Counted from the first letter of the stretch, positions 1 to 8,503 are shown. The stretch: DNA of 64,000 nucleotides from VAXT01 sp963728535 (GCA_963728535.1 CAVSKK010000001.1:1922001-1986000), one strand, 5' to 3'. Notes: generated from the sequence alone by a model not told the origin. Translations and numbers: made by a program.

Positions 1-395
1 TCGACAACTCGGAAGCGAATGCAGACGACGAGCGAGTCGTCGTCGATCGTGACGGGTGGGCCCTCAATCTCCGGGCTGGTGAAGAAACGGACGTGCGCAT
101 CCCGCCACTCGTCAAGAGTCTCGAACCCCTCGCCCTCGTCGATCGCGAACGCGAGATCGACCTCTCCCATTGGCTTGACCTCTGACTCCGTGATCTCGAT
201 CACGGCGACCCCTCGGCCGTCGGAGTCGATGACACGCATGCGCTCGCCTACCGGTTCAGGAGTTTCACCCTCCCGCTGGTAGTGCTCGAGCAACCCGGTC
301 GTCGACGTCTTCTCACCGCTGAGGATCGCCGCCACCAGCTTGTCTCGAAGTGGTCCGGGAAATCCGAACTCCGCCTCTGGTAGGTCGTTGTTCAC
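1..395 (-). CDS. ASCH domain protein (3' end cut by window edge)
   Basis: Reading the minus strand from a GTG at 395 gives 131 codons that run off the left edge without a stop. Residues 25-35 contain LSGEKTSTTGL, the signature turn of ASCH domains (PUA-like fold), followed by a beta-rich stretch. ASCH proteins are about 150 residues, so only about 20 should be missing. The family binds RNA or modified nucleosides; some members are amidohydrolases acting on acylated cytidine, but the exact activity here cannot be told. There is no obvious Shine-Dalgarno before the GTG, so the start could differ slightly. It is divergent from the TPR gene that starts at 547. Confidence 0.8.
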   Translation of the reverse strand, partial: MNNDLPEAEFGFPGPLRDKLVAAILSGEKTSTTGLLEHYQREGETPEPVGERMRVIDSDGRGVAVIEITESEVKPMGEVDLAFAIDEGEGFETLDEWRDAHVRFFTSPEIEGPPVTIDDDSLVVCIRFRVV

Positions 396-546
396 GAGTG
401 GCTACGCGCTGTCGGCCGCGATCTCCGAGTTGGCGAGCGGCGAGTCTAGCGGTCGCACCCCGTGTACTCGCGAGCCCTGCGCCGCATGTCGGAAGGAACG
501 TCCCTTGGTGCGGCGAAAGGCAGCAGTTCCGAAGGAGGAACACCCA

Positions 547-1458
547 GTGAGACTGCGAGCTTTGGGAAACCCGATGTCGTGGCGTCGACCGTTCGACGGA
601 TCAGTGGACCGGGAGCGGCTGCGCCGGCGCCTGCTCGTGTTCACCGGATTGTGGTTCCTGATGGGCGGATTGCTGGCGGCTCTCGGATTCGGTGTCGTCC
701 TGCAACTGACTTTCGCAATCGCGATCGTCGGGGGTGGAACTGCGGGAAGTCTTTGGCTCCTGCGCCGCTACGAAGCCCGACAGCGCCTGCGGGCGGTTCT
801 CCTCTCGATCAAGTCGCTCTCCCGGCGGCTAAAGACGCGGCTCGACGATCTCGGCTTGCAGCAACACGCGCGGAGCTTCGTGAGACGCGTTCCGAAAGTG
901 GCTGCCGTCGCATCCGATCAAACCCGTCTCGTCCTGGCTCGCGGCGGTCGGAGCTCCTCCACTGCGGTCGCCAGCATGAGGGCGCGGGCGGCTCACGTTC
1001 ACCTGCCCGCAGTCACGCTCCCCTCGTTTCCGTCGACTCCGGAACCAGTCCCAGTAGACCCGCAGCAGGAGGCGCGCCGGCTCAACGAGCAAGGGGCGCT
1101 ACTTCGACGCGAAGGCAATCACGAGCTGGCAGCCGAACAGCATCGCGCCGCGCTTGCCATCGTGCGCGACCTCGGCGACCGGCGCGCCGAGGCACTGACG
1201 CTCAACAACCTCGCTCTCGCTCTGGCTCATACCGGCGTACCGACCGCGCTACAGCACTTCGAGCAGTCGCTCGTCGTCCTGCGGGAGCTCGGAGACGAGG
1301 AGCACGAGGGACAAGTGATCGCCAACCTCGGCTTCGTCCACCGCCGGGAGGGTCGAAGCGACGAGGCCGAGACGCTCCTCAATCAAGCTCTCGGCAAGCT
1401 CCCGCCCGGATCGTCCGCCTACCGTCACGTCGAAGAGCAGCTCCGCCGGGCCAGCTGA
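547..1458 (+). CDS. Membrane-anchored tetratricopeptide repeat protein
   Basis: This is a 303-residue protein starting at GTG 547, chosen because GGAGG lies 8-12 bases upstream; the frame is open further upstream but without a better start. Residues 29-48 and 50-72 are two hydrophobic helices forming a hairpin anchor. A charged linker follows, and from about residue 175 to the end there are three TPR units (NEQGALLRREGNHELAAEQH, LNNLALALAHTG, IANLGFVHRREGRSDEAETL). TPRs mediate protein-protein contacts; a scaffold or sensing role is inference and the partner is unknown. A hairpin at 1461-1494 closes the gene. Confidence 0.75.
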   Translation: MRLRALGNPMSWRRPFDGSVDRERLRRRLLVFTGLWFLMGGLLAALGFGVVLQLTFAIAIVGGGTAGSLWLLRRYEARQRLRAVLLSIKSLSRRLKTRLDDLGLQQHARSFVRRVPKVAAVASDQTRLVLARGGRSSSTAVASMRARAAHVHLPAVTLPSFPSTPEPVPVDPQQEARRLNEQGALLRREGNHELAAEQHRAALAIVRDLGDRRAEALTLNNLALALAHTGVPTALQHFEQSLVVLRELGDEEHEGQVIANLGFVHRREGRSDEAETLLNQALGKLPPGSSAYRHVEEQLRRAS

Positions 1459-1460
1459 AG

Positions 1461-1494
1461 CGAGCGGAGGCCCCCGAACGAGGGCCCCCGCTCG
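1461..1494. terminator. Bidirectional hairpin between convergent genes
   Basis: A 13-bp stem with a single mismatch (arms 1461-1473 and 1482-1494) and an 8-base loop sits between two convergent stop codons. There is no clear T-tract on either side, so it may be a weak terminator or an mRNA 3'-end stabiliser. Confidence 0.5.
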
Positions 1495-1506
1495 AAGCGA
1501 CTCAGG

Positions 1507-2772
1507 TCAGTGGTGCGACCGACGGAAGTTGTTGTGAAGGACGTACCGGGTCGTCCTCTCCCCGAGCTGGTCGCCGTCCACCATCGACTTGCGGAAGTGA
1601 AGGCCACCGTAGATGCGGGCGACGGTGGTTTCGCTCCGCACGTCCCTGAGGCGGTTGAAGCGGTGGGTCGTGCCGGTCACGGTGCTGTCCACCGCCAGTG
1701 CGACCCGGTCGGTGCCGAAGAACTCGGCCAGCGCACGGGTTACCGCGGACGTGAAGCAGGAGTGCCCAGACGGATACTCCGGGTGGTTGCCGTTTAGGAG
1801 ATGGGTCCAGGTGTCTTCCTGGATCGTGTCGTCGTTCTCATCCGTGCTCGCCCGTTGGATCGCATGCTGCGGGCGCCAGAAGTTGTAGTGGTACTTGGCC
1901 TCCCAGCAGCCGACGAGGCTATCCGCGGCGGAGACGTGCGCCATCGCCATCATGCGCGCGGTGTCGAGCGTGTCGAGCCGCTCATCGAGCGCGAGGTTCC
2001 GGAGCGTCCGGTTCCACTGAACCATCGTTTGCTCGGACCAGAAGAGCGCGATCTCGGTCTGCTCCGGCGACCGGTCATCGCTGTCCACCCGTCCGAGCGA
2101 CTTCGTCTCGTTGAAGTCGACCGTATAGCGGTGACTCGTCAGCGAATTCGGGCCGTTCGGCCGGAAGCGTGACGGGTCGTCGAACGTCAAGGGCCGCACC
2201 TGCTTGAGCTTGACGTCGACGGGCGTGCTACCCGCGGGAATCGGCTCGAACACGCCCGGGCCTGGAGGCGGCTGCTCCCAGGGCACGACGTTGTCGAAAC
2301 CGTCGTCGGACCGCAGTGCGAGGTACCCGCCGGCGATCGCACGACCGAGGCGGATCCCGTTTGTCTTCCTCGCGCTGTCCGGGATGCCGTTGATGTACGC
2401 GGTGTACTCCATCTCGACTATCGAGGCCTGCCCGGGCACGCGCACAACGAGCACGCCGCGGGCGGCCGCCGCCACGGCGGCGTCGACGGACGTCGGGCCG
2501 GAGCGCCGAATCGAGACCGCGAACGGCTCGTACCCGCCCTCGACCGCGACGACCGCATCGTAGATCGCGGCGTGGACGAGCCCGTTCAGCACCTCGGAGC
2601 TGGCCGGCGGCCGGCCGGCCGAGATCGCGTTCTGCGCGACCAGGCTCCAGTGCGTGACGGCGTTCGGCCCGGATGGATGCTGAACGGCCTGCGCGCCATT
2701 ACGCGCGCCGGCGGCCGCGGTGACACCTCCGATGAGGGTCGCCGCGATCGCGACTAAGACCATGCGTTTCAT
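1507..2772 (-). CDS. Secreted vanadium-dependent haloperoxidase / PAP2-type protein
   Basis: This is a 421-residue protein from ATG 2772, supported by GGGAGGT just upstream. Residues 1-27 form a signal peptide. The vanadate/phosphate pocket motifs of the PAP2/haloperoxidase superfamily are present: WRPQHAIQR, then EYPSGHSCFTSAV, then ARIYGGLHFRKSMVDG carrying the His that coordinates vanadate in haloperoxidases. Proteins of this length with this motif spacing are usually annotated as vanadium-dependent haloperoxidases, which oxidise halides with H2O2; acid phosphatase activity is the alternative and cannot be excluded by sequence. It is divergent from the LuxR-type gene and probably shares a control region with it. 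Confidence 0.85.
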   Translation of the reverse strand: MKRMVLVAIAATLIGGVTAAAGARNGAQAVQHPSGPNAVTHWSLVAQNAISAGRPPASSEVLNGLVHAAIYDAVVAVEGGYEPFAVSIRRSGPTSVDAAVAAAARGVLVVRVPGQASIVEMEYTAYINGIPDSARKTNGIRLGRAIAGGYLALRSDDGFDNVVPWEQPPPGPGVFEPIPAGSTPVDVKLKQVRPLTFDDPSRFRPNGPNSLTSHRYTVDFNETKSLGRVDSDDRSPEQTEIALFWSEQTMVQWNRTLRNLALDERLDTLDTARMMAMAHVSAADSLVGCWEAKYHYNFWRPQHAIQRASTDENDDTIQEDTWTHLLNGNHPEYPSGHSCFTSAVTRALAEFFGTDRVALAVDSTVTGTTHRFNRLRDVRSETTVARIYGGLHFRKSMVDGDQLGERTTRYVLHNNFRRSHH

Positions 2773-2864
2773 TGGACTACCTCCCTTTCGTGTTAACGGA
2801 GATTCCAGCATCGAAGGCCCGCGCGATTGTGTCCATACGCCGTTTGTCGTATCTTCGAGCGGCA

Positions 2865-3884
2865 GTGACCCGGCTCAGAAACTCGGACCTCGAGGCCACG
2901 CTCGCATTCCTCGCGGAAGCGAACTCGATCGATGCTCCTGAGCCCTTCCCGCAATCGCTGCTTGCGGGGTTGTGGCGCCTCGTTCCCGGCGACTTCGTCA
3001 GCTACTGCGAGCTCGACCGTGTTCGAGAAATTCTGCTTTGGTCGGATAACCATCCGGTGATCGAGGACGATGACCCGGAAGCGGAGCTCGAGATCTACTG
3101 GCGGCTGCGTCACCAGCACCCCGTCTGTGGCCTTGAGGACAGGACCGGCAATTTCTCGGCCATGAAGATCTCGGATTTCGTGAACAAGGTGGAACTCCGC
3201 CGCCGCGAGATCTACTGGGAGTACTTTCGGCCCTGGGAAATCGAGTATCAGATGAGCGTTGGACTCGACGCTCCGCTCTCGCACACGAAGGTCTTCATCT
3301 TCACGCGAGGGGGCGGACGCGATTACACCGAGCGCGACCGCGCGGTCCTCGACCTTCTGCGGCCACACCTGGCGAGGATCTACGAAACGGCGCATGTCCG
3401 CCGGGCGGCGCGCGAGGCCCTCGCTCTCCTCGACCGAACCGACGCGCCGGTTGTCGTCCTCGAACGGGCCGACCAGGTCGCCTACGCGACGCCGGAGGCA
3501 CGGCGTCTGCTTGCGACCCATTTTCGTGGGAGCAACGGCCGCTTACCGCAGGAGATCGCAGAGTGGCTTCGCGAGCGGCGAAAGACCTCGAGCCCTGAGC
3601 CACTGACGGTCGAACGGGACGAGCAGTCCGTCGTGGTCCACCTCGTAGACGGCTCCTTGCTCCTCGAAGAGCGGCAAGGCGCTTCTGTCCTCACCACTCG
3701 TGAGTCCCAGATCGTCGAGCTGCTAGCTGAGGGGAAGACGAACGCCGAGATCGCCGAGCTCCTCTGGATCGCGCCGGGCACCGTGCGCAAGCACCTCGAG
3801 AACGTCTACGGAAAGCTCGGTGTCCACAGCCGCACCGCCGCGGTTGCAATGGTGCGCGCCGATCGAACGTTCGTCGCCGGCTAG
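2865..3884 (+). CDS. LuxR-family transcriptional regulator
   Basis: The C-terminal 60 residues form a LuxR/GerE helix-turn-helix (TTRESQIVELLAEGKTNAEI, then GTVRKHLENVYGKLGVHSR). The N-terminal roughly 270 residues form a helical/beta sensor region typical of LuxR regulators without a receiver domain. The frame is open back to 2772; GTG 2865 is preferred because relatives commonly begin just before a stretch like RNSDLEATLAFLAEA, giving 339 residues, but GTG 2829 is possible. The first codons lie within about 100 bp of the divergent haloperoxidase start, which is therefore the most likely target. A strong hairpin at 3911-3950 follows the gene. Confidence 0.85.
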   Translation: MTRLRNSDLEATLAFLAEANSIDAPEPFPQSLLAGLWRLVPGDFVSYCELDRVREILLWSDNHPVIEDDDPEAELEIYWRLRHQHPVCGLEDRTGNFSAMKISDFVNKVELRRREIYWEYFRPWEIEYQMSVGLDAPLSHTKVFIFTRGGGRDYTERDRAVLDLLRPHLARIYETAHVRRAAREALALLDRTDAPVVVLERADQVAYATPEARRLLATHFRGSNGRLPQEIAEWLRERRKTSSPEPLTVERDEQSVVVHLVDGSLLLEERQGASVLTTRESQIVELLAEGKTNAEIAELLWIAPGTVRKHLENVYGKLGVHSRTAAVAMVRADRTFVAG

Positions 3885-3910
3885 GGCGCTTCACCGGCGC
3901 ACGCGGAGCA

Positions 3911-3950
3911 GCGAAACTCCGTGGGGCGCCGCATGCCCCACGAGTTTCGC
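3911..3950 (+). terminator. Rho-independent-type terminator after the LuxR gene
   Basis: Arms 3911-3927 and 3935-3950 pair over 16 bp with a single bulged C and a 7-base loop. The right arm is followed by TTGTATTCATT, a moderately T-rich tail. It lies 26 bases after the regulator's stop codon. Confidence 0.75.
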
Positions 3951-4037
3951 TTGTATTCATTCGCGGCGCCCCGACCGTTGAGGTGGTGCGCCACGCCGCA
4001 ACACGAGTCAACCAGTTAGGGCGTCGATTGACCTATA

Positions 4038-4049
4038 CCCCTTTTGGGG
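4038..4049. promoter_or_regulatory. CCCC-TTTT-GGGG dyad upstream of the XRE-TPR gene
   Basis: A short GC dyad with a T4 centre lies 62-73 bases before the GTG of the XRE-TPR regulator, next to TTGACC (4028-4033), a possible -35 element. Position suggests an operator for an autoregulated HTH protein. I could not place a convincing -10, so this is only a candidate. Confidence 0.3.
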
Positions 4050-4110
4050 GATCCCTTCGTTACTTCACTTTTCGGCAGGTTACGACTAGTCTGAAAGCAT
4101 CACTACCGAA

Positions 4111-5436
4111 GTGCGGACCCCGACTGTCCGCCGGCCTTCGCCTTCCGCCATTGGAGAGCGAGTCCGGCAGCTACGCATTGCGCGGGGCTTGACGCAAACC
4201 GAGCTCGGTCTCGGGCGATTCTCCAAGGAGTACATCAGCCAGATCGAGCGGGGTCGCGCGCGCCCGGGGCCGGCCGCGCTGGATTGGCTCGCCGATCGGC
4301 TGAGCACGTCGCGGCAGTTCATCGAGAGCGGTCTCTCATCCGCCGACCACGAGCGGACGGCCAGCTTGATCTCACGTGCGGAGGCAGCTGTCGCGGCGCG
4401 CGAGTTCGACGAGGCGCTCACGTGCCTCGAGGAGACCGGACCGCTCCCTGAGGGGTCGGAGCCGGAACTCGCCCTGCGCTCGATGTTGACGGGCGCGACC
4501 GCACGGTCGGAGCTGGGACGCGTCAAGGAGGCTCTCGCCCTCCTCGAGCAAGCCGGTGATCTCGTAGCAGGTGAGCCGTTCACCGACGTCGACCGCGCAA
4601 ACGTTCTCTTCCACACCGGTCAATGTCGCTACAAGCTTTCGTCGATCCCGACTGCCGTCGTGCTCTTCACGGAGGCGCTCGAGTTGCTGCGCCACTCCGA
4701 TCTCGTCGACGACCGCCTGCGATCGCGGATCTACCGCTGGCGCTCTCGGTGCTACCGGCGCCAGCGCGACTGGGAGTCGGCGCGGGGAGATGTCGAGGCG
4801 GCGCTCGAGCTCTCCGAGAAGCTCGATGACCGCGACGCCCTCGCCCACGGCTACTTTCAGGCGTCGATCATCGCGGAACGGAATGGGCAGTGGGTGCTGG
4901 CCCGCTCGTACGCCGAACGCGCGAAGGTGCTCTACGAGGACCAGGAAGACCGCCTCAACGTGGGGAGGCTCCTGAACAACCTCGGCGGCCTGAGCTTCCT
5001 GCTCGGCGACTCCGAGAAGGCCGTCGGGCTGCTGAAATCGGCGTTCTCGGTCGCCTTGGAAGTCGGAAGCGAGCCGGACGCCGCTCAGGCTGTCTCGTCG
5101 CTCGCCCAGGTTCATCTGCGCACCGGCGAGCCCGAGCTCGCCGAAGAGCAAGCGCGGCACGCGTTGCGGCTGCTCGAAGGGAGAGTCGACTTTCTCGACG
5201 AGCAGGGGAACGTCCAGCTCGTTCTCGGACGCGCCTTGCTCGAACAGGGGAGACTCGACGAGGCCGAGGAGGCTCTTGCAGCGAGCGAGGCCACGTTCGA
5301 CCAACTCTCCTCGACGAGCCATCGCGCAGCGGCGTGGACCGCACAGGCCGAGTTGAGCATCCGCCGCGGCGACCAGGACGAGGCACTCAAGCTCTATCGC
5401 CGCGCCGCCGAAACCCTCCAGGACTTCCGCTTCTAG
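4111..5436 (+). CDS. XRE-family HTH-TPR regulator (RRNPP-like architecture)
   Basis: This is a 441-residue cytoplasmic protein from GTG 4111. Residues 14-70 form an HTH_3 DNA-binding domain (RQLRIARGLTQTEL, SKEYISQIERG). From about residue 85 to the end it is almost entirely TPR helices, including LLNNLGGLSFLLGDSEKAV and AQVHLRTGEPELAEEQARHA, about nine repeats. HTH plus many TPRs is the layout of the RRNPP peptide receptors (PlcR, NprR, Rgg), whose TPR groove binds a short processed peptide encoded next door. The stop is 11 bp before a secreted repeat protein with its own ribosome site, so the two are surely co-transcribed. Peptide binding is inference; direct homology to RRNPP members was not tested. 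Confidence 0.85.
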   Translation: MRTPTVRRPSPSAIGERVRQLRIARGLTQTELGLGRFSKEYISQIERGRARPGPAALDWLADRLSTSRQFIESGLSSADHERTASLISRAEAAVAAREFDEALTCLEETGPLPEGSEPELALRSMLTGATARSELGRVKEALALLEQAGDLVAGEPFTDVDRANVLFHTGQCRYKLSSIPTAVVLFTEALELLRHSDLVDDRLRSRIYRWRSRCYRRQRDWESARGDVEAALELSEKLDDRDALAHGYFQASIIAERNGQWVLARSYAERAKVLYEDQEDRLNVGRLLNNLGGLSFLLGDSEKAVGLLKSAFSVALEVGSEPDAAQAVSSLAQVHLRTGEPELAEEQARHALRLLEGRVDFLDEQGNVQLVLGRALLEQGRLDEAEEALAASEATFDQLSSTSHRAAAWTAQAELSIRRGDQDEALKLYRRAAETLQDFRF

Positions 5437-5447
5437 GAGATGACGTC

Positions 5448-5990
5448 GTGATCAGCAAACACTGGGCCGTAATGCTCCTCCTGGCGCTCGCCACTGCGGT
5501 CGCCGCGGCTGCGACCGCGCAGACCTCGTCGGCGACGGGCGACGGACCGGTCGCCCTGCTGGCGCAGCGTGCTCCGGCCGGCTTCTCGGACGGAGGAAAC
5601 GGAGACGTGCTGACCGAGGAAGGCCTGGTGGTCGTGTGGGTGCAACCAGCCCCGGACGGTTTCTCGGACGGAGGGGATGGAGTAGCCCAGGACGACGACC
5701 TGGTAGCGGTTGTGGCGCAGCCGTCCCCGAACGGCTTTTCCGACGGAGGGGACGGGCCGATGGCCGTGCTGGGGCAAATCTCCCCGAGCGGTTTCTCGGA
5801 CGGCGGAGACGGTCCGAGCGACCTGGTTCCGGTCTTGGCGCAACCCGCCCCGGAGGGCCTTTCGGACGGCGGGGACGGGCTGATGGCCATCCTGGTGCAA
5901 CCCGCCCCGGACGGTTTTTCTGACGGAGGAAACGGCGACGGGCTCGTACAACCCCCGCTGCAGGCACCTGTGCCTCCCATCGAAGACTAG
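5448..5990 (+). CDS. Secreted six-repeat GFSDGG protein, candidate peptide-signal precursor
   Basis: This is a 180-residue protein from GTG 5448 with GGAG at 5436-5439. Residues 1-24 are a clean signal peptide (basic start, L/A-rich core, AxA-type end). The mature part is six imperfect copies of a 19-26 residue unit: a hydrophobic LxxxLxQ strand, then PAPxGFSDGG(D/N)G. Cores begin at residues 45, 71, 96, 115, 137 and 156; only the fifth deviates (GLSDGG). The tail is short and proline-rich. It has no cysteine, membrane anchor or enzymatic motif. Position behind an HTH-TPR regulator suggests a precursor that releases several copies of one peptide; a structural cell-surface repeat protein is the alternative. 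I do not recognise a named family. Confidence 0.75.
   Translation: MISKHWAVMLLLALATAVAAAATAQTSSATGDGPVALLAQRAPAGFSDGGNGDVLTEEGLVVVWVQPAPDGFSDGGDGVAQDDDLVAVVAQPSPNGFSDGGDGPMAVLGQISPSGFSDGGDGPSDLVPVLAQPAPEGLSDGGDGLMAILVQPAPDGFSDGGNGDGLVQPPLQAPVPPIED
5580..5936 (+). repeat. Six tandem coding repeats (GFSDGG core)
   Basis: Six in-frame repeats with core spacings of 26, 25, 19, 22 and 19 codons. Identity is highest over the GFSDGG core and lower in the connecting LVxVLxQ strand, and the DNA copies differ at third positions. This suggests the peptide core is held by selection rather than by very recent duplication. Confidence 0.85.
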
Positions 5991-6007
5991 GCCCGGCGAG
6001 CGCCGGC

Positions 6008-8464
6008 TCAGCCGAGAGCGAGCGTGACCGCATCGTCGAACTTCAGCGCATGACCCTCGGCCCACACCGCGTCGCCCTCTGAGCCGAGCCGTCCTCGCGC
6101 GATACCGGCGAAGCGCTCCAGAAGCTCGTTCCAGAACGGGACCGCCACGGTGGCACCGATGGATTCCCACATTCCACAGCCGGCTGCGATCAGCCGGAGC
6201 CCTCGCGCCCAGTCGTTCCTGCCCACCGCCGCCATCCCTACTCCTTGCACCTCAAAGCTCGTCTCGAGCAGATCTCCGAGCGGGAGTGCGGCCCGCAGGC
6301 TCGCCCTGTACAGCTCCTCGGCTTCGTCATGGTCGCCGCGAATGAGCGCACAGTCGCCGAGGAAGTGGTGACCGAAGTGCTCAGCCCGCGGATCACCCCG
6401 GTCGCGGGCCAGCTCGAGCAGCTCCCTCGACAGCGGCTCGGCACGGCCAACCTCGCCCTCGGCCACGAGGAGCTGGCAGACACCGCTGAGCGCGCGCATC
6501 TCACCGAGCCTGTCGCCTGACGCGCGCCGAAGCTCGAGACTCTCCTCGAAAGCCGCGAGTGACGGCAGATTGTCACCGAGAAGGAAGAGGCCCCAGCCGA
6601 GCGTTTCGAGCGCGTAGGCCAGCTCGGCGACATCGCCGAGCTCGCGCCACCGGGCGATGCCTTCGTCGATCCACGCAGGACCGTCGCCGGCATCGCCCTC
6701 CCAGCTGGCGAGCCCTCCGAGAGCTGTGAGCGCCGCAGCCCGGACGGAGCCCTCGGACGGCGATCGCGCGAGTGCGTCGGTGAGCCGCCGTCTTCCCTCG
6801 GCAAGATGCGAGTGAGACAGCCAGAACCAACCCAGAGCCCCGGCGAGCTCGAGCTCGGCATTCGGGTCGTGAGCGCCGAGCCACTCGAGCGCGGCCCGAA
6901 GGTCGTCGTGGTCGGCTTCGAGGCGCTCTGAGCACTCGGTTTCCGCGTCCACGCGATGCGCATAACACTCGGCAGCCAGAGACCGAAATGCATCTGCGTG
7001 ACGACGGCGCAGCTCCGCGGCTTCGCCTGAGGCCTCGAGTCGCTCGGCGGCATATTCCCGGATCGTCTCCAGCATCAGAAAGCGGTCCTCGGCGACCGGC
7101 TTCAGCAAGCTGAGGTCGACGAGCGCTGACAACGCGTCGAGATCCGCGTCGCAGACCTCCTCGGAGGTCACGAGCGGAAAGCTTCCGAGAAAGACCGAGA
7201 GACGAGCGAACAGGCACTTGGCCTCCTCGTCGAGGAGGTCGTGGCTCCATCCGATCGTCGCCCTGAGGGTTCGTTGACGTTCGGGGGCATCGCGCGCGCC
7301 ACCCGTGAGGAGGGACAGGGTGCGATCGAGGCGCTCCAGGAGAGCCTCCGGGCTGAGGAGCTTCGTTCGTGCAGCGGCGAGCTCGATCGCAAGCGGCAGG
7401 CCGTCCAGACGGAGACAGATCGCCTCGATCGTGGCGCTGGATGCCAGGTCCTTTCCGACGCCGCGCGATCGTTCCAGGAACAGGGTCACCGCATCTGCCG
7501 GAGGCAGCGGCTCGAGCGGAAACTCCTGCTCCCCGGCCATCCTCAGCGGCGCCCGGCTCGTCACGAGCACGCGCAGCCCGTCAGCGGCAGCGAGGAGCGA
7601 CGCGAGGTCGGGAACGGCCGCGAGAAGGTGCTCGAAGTTGTCGAGCAGGAGCAGCAGCTGCTTTCCGCGCAGATAGCCGAGCAGGTCGTCGCGGGCAGGC
7701 AGCGTTCTCGCGATCTCCGGCAAGACGAGCTCGGGATCCGTCACACCGGCGAGAGGAACCCAGAACACTCCGTCCGAAAACGTGCCGACCAGCTCGGCCG
7801 CGACTTGCAGAGCGAAGCGCGTCTTGCCCGTCCCGCCCGGGCCGGTGACGGTGACCAGGCGCGGCCCCTCCGCTAGCAACGTCACGACCTGCCCCAGCTC
7901 CTGCTCCCTGCCGAGGAGCGGGCTCGCCGTTACCGGAAGATTCGTCGCATCGAGCGTGCGCAGCGGTGGAAACTCGTCGTGGCCGAGCTGATAGAGCCGT
8001 TCGGGAGCGGTCAGGTCCTTCAGGCGGTGCACGCCCAGATCGCGGAGACCGGAGTCGCTCTCGACCAGGTCGCGCGTCGTCTGCGAGATCACGACCTGCC
8101 CCCCGTGGGCGGCGGCGGTGATCCGTGCCGCCCGATGGACGTCGATTCCCACATAGCCTTCGGCGGCGACGAGCGGCTCCCCGGTGTGAACGCCGATTCG
8201 TACCCGGACCGGGCTCTCGGCGAGACCAACCTGCCCTTCGCTCGCCGCCTCGACAGCTTCGCCGGCTCGCGTGAACGCGTAGAAGAACGCATCTCCCTGC
8301 GTATCGACCTCGACGCCCCCGTGCTTGGCGAACGCGGCCCTGAGGATCCCGCGATGTTCCGCGAGCACGTCTGCGTAGGCATCACCGAGGCTGTGCAGGA
8401 GCGCAGTCGAGCCCTCGATGTCGGTGAAGAGGAGCGTGACGGTTCCGGAGGGGAGATCGCGCAC
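6008..8464 (-). CDS. Class III adenylate/guanylate cyclase - AAA ATPase - TPR regulator
   Basis: This is an 818-residue multidomain protein. Residues 8-165 are a class III cyclase domain with both metal-binding aspartates in context (LLFTDIEGSTAL and DTQGDAFFYAF) and HRAARITAAAHGGQ. Residues about 180-450 are a STAND/NB-ARC-like ATPase with Walker A GPGGTGKTRFAL and LLLLDNFEHLL. The remainder is TPR-like helical repeats. The family is abundant in actinobacteria and is generally treated as cytoplasmic signal-transducing regulators; whether this one makes cyclic nucleotide is untested. It is divergent from the cytochrome c lipoprotein (40 bp apart) and convergent with the repeat-peptide gene. 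Confidence 0.85.
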   Translation of the reverse strand: MRDLPSGTVTLLFTDIEGSTALLHSLGDAYADVLAEHRGILRAAFAKHGGVEVDTQGDAFFYAFTRAGEAVEAASEGQVGLAESPVRVRIGVHTGEPLVAAEGYVGIDVHRAARITAAAHGGQVVISQTTRDLVESDSGLRDLGVHRLKDLTAPERLYQLGHDEFPPLRTLDATNLPVTASPLLGREQELGQVVTLLAEGPRLVTVTGPGGTGKTRFALQVAAELVGTFSDGVFWVPLAGVTDPELVLPEIARTLPARDDLLGYLRGKQLLLLLDNFEHLLAAVPDLASLLAAADGLRVLVTSRAPLRMAGEQEFPLEPLPPADAVTLFLERSRGVGKDLASSATIEAICLRLDGLPLAIELAAARTKLLSPEALLERLDRTLSLLTGGARDAPERQRTLRATIGWSHDLLDEEAKCLFARLSVFLGSFPLVTSEEVCDADLDALSALVDLSLLKPVAEDRFLMLETIREYAAERLEASGEAAELRRRHADAFRSLAAECYAHRVDAETECSERLEADHDDLRAALEWLGAHDPNAELELAGALGWFWLSHSHLAEGRRRLTDALARSPSEGSVRAAALTALGGLASWEGDAGDGPAWIDEGIARWRELGDVAELAYALETLGWGLFLLGDNLPSLAAFEESLELRRASGDRLGEMRALSGVCQLLVAEGEVGRAEPLSRELLELARDRGDPRAEHFGHHFLGDCALIRGDHDEAEELYRASLRAALPLGDLLETSFEVQGVGMAAVGRNDWARGLRLIAAGCGMWESIGATVAVPFWNELLERFAGIARGRLGSEGDAVWAEGHALKFDDAVTLALG

Positions 8465-8503
8465 TCGCTGACTTTGCCAGGGCTTGCACTCGCGTGCGCT
8501 TCA

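Noticed and set aside
4890..5447. Upstream extension of the repeat protein frame
   Set aside because: That part overlaps the TPR gene and is rich in Arg and Ala as shadows are; GTG 5448 has a ribosome site and a clean signal peptide.
7979..8503. An N-terminal extension of the cytochrome c lipoprotein
   Set aside because: It is the antisense of the cyclase gene, and a clear lipoprotein signal starts at 8504.
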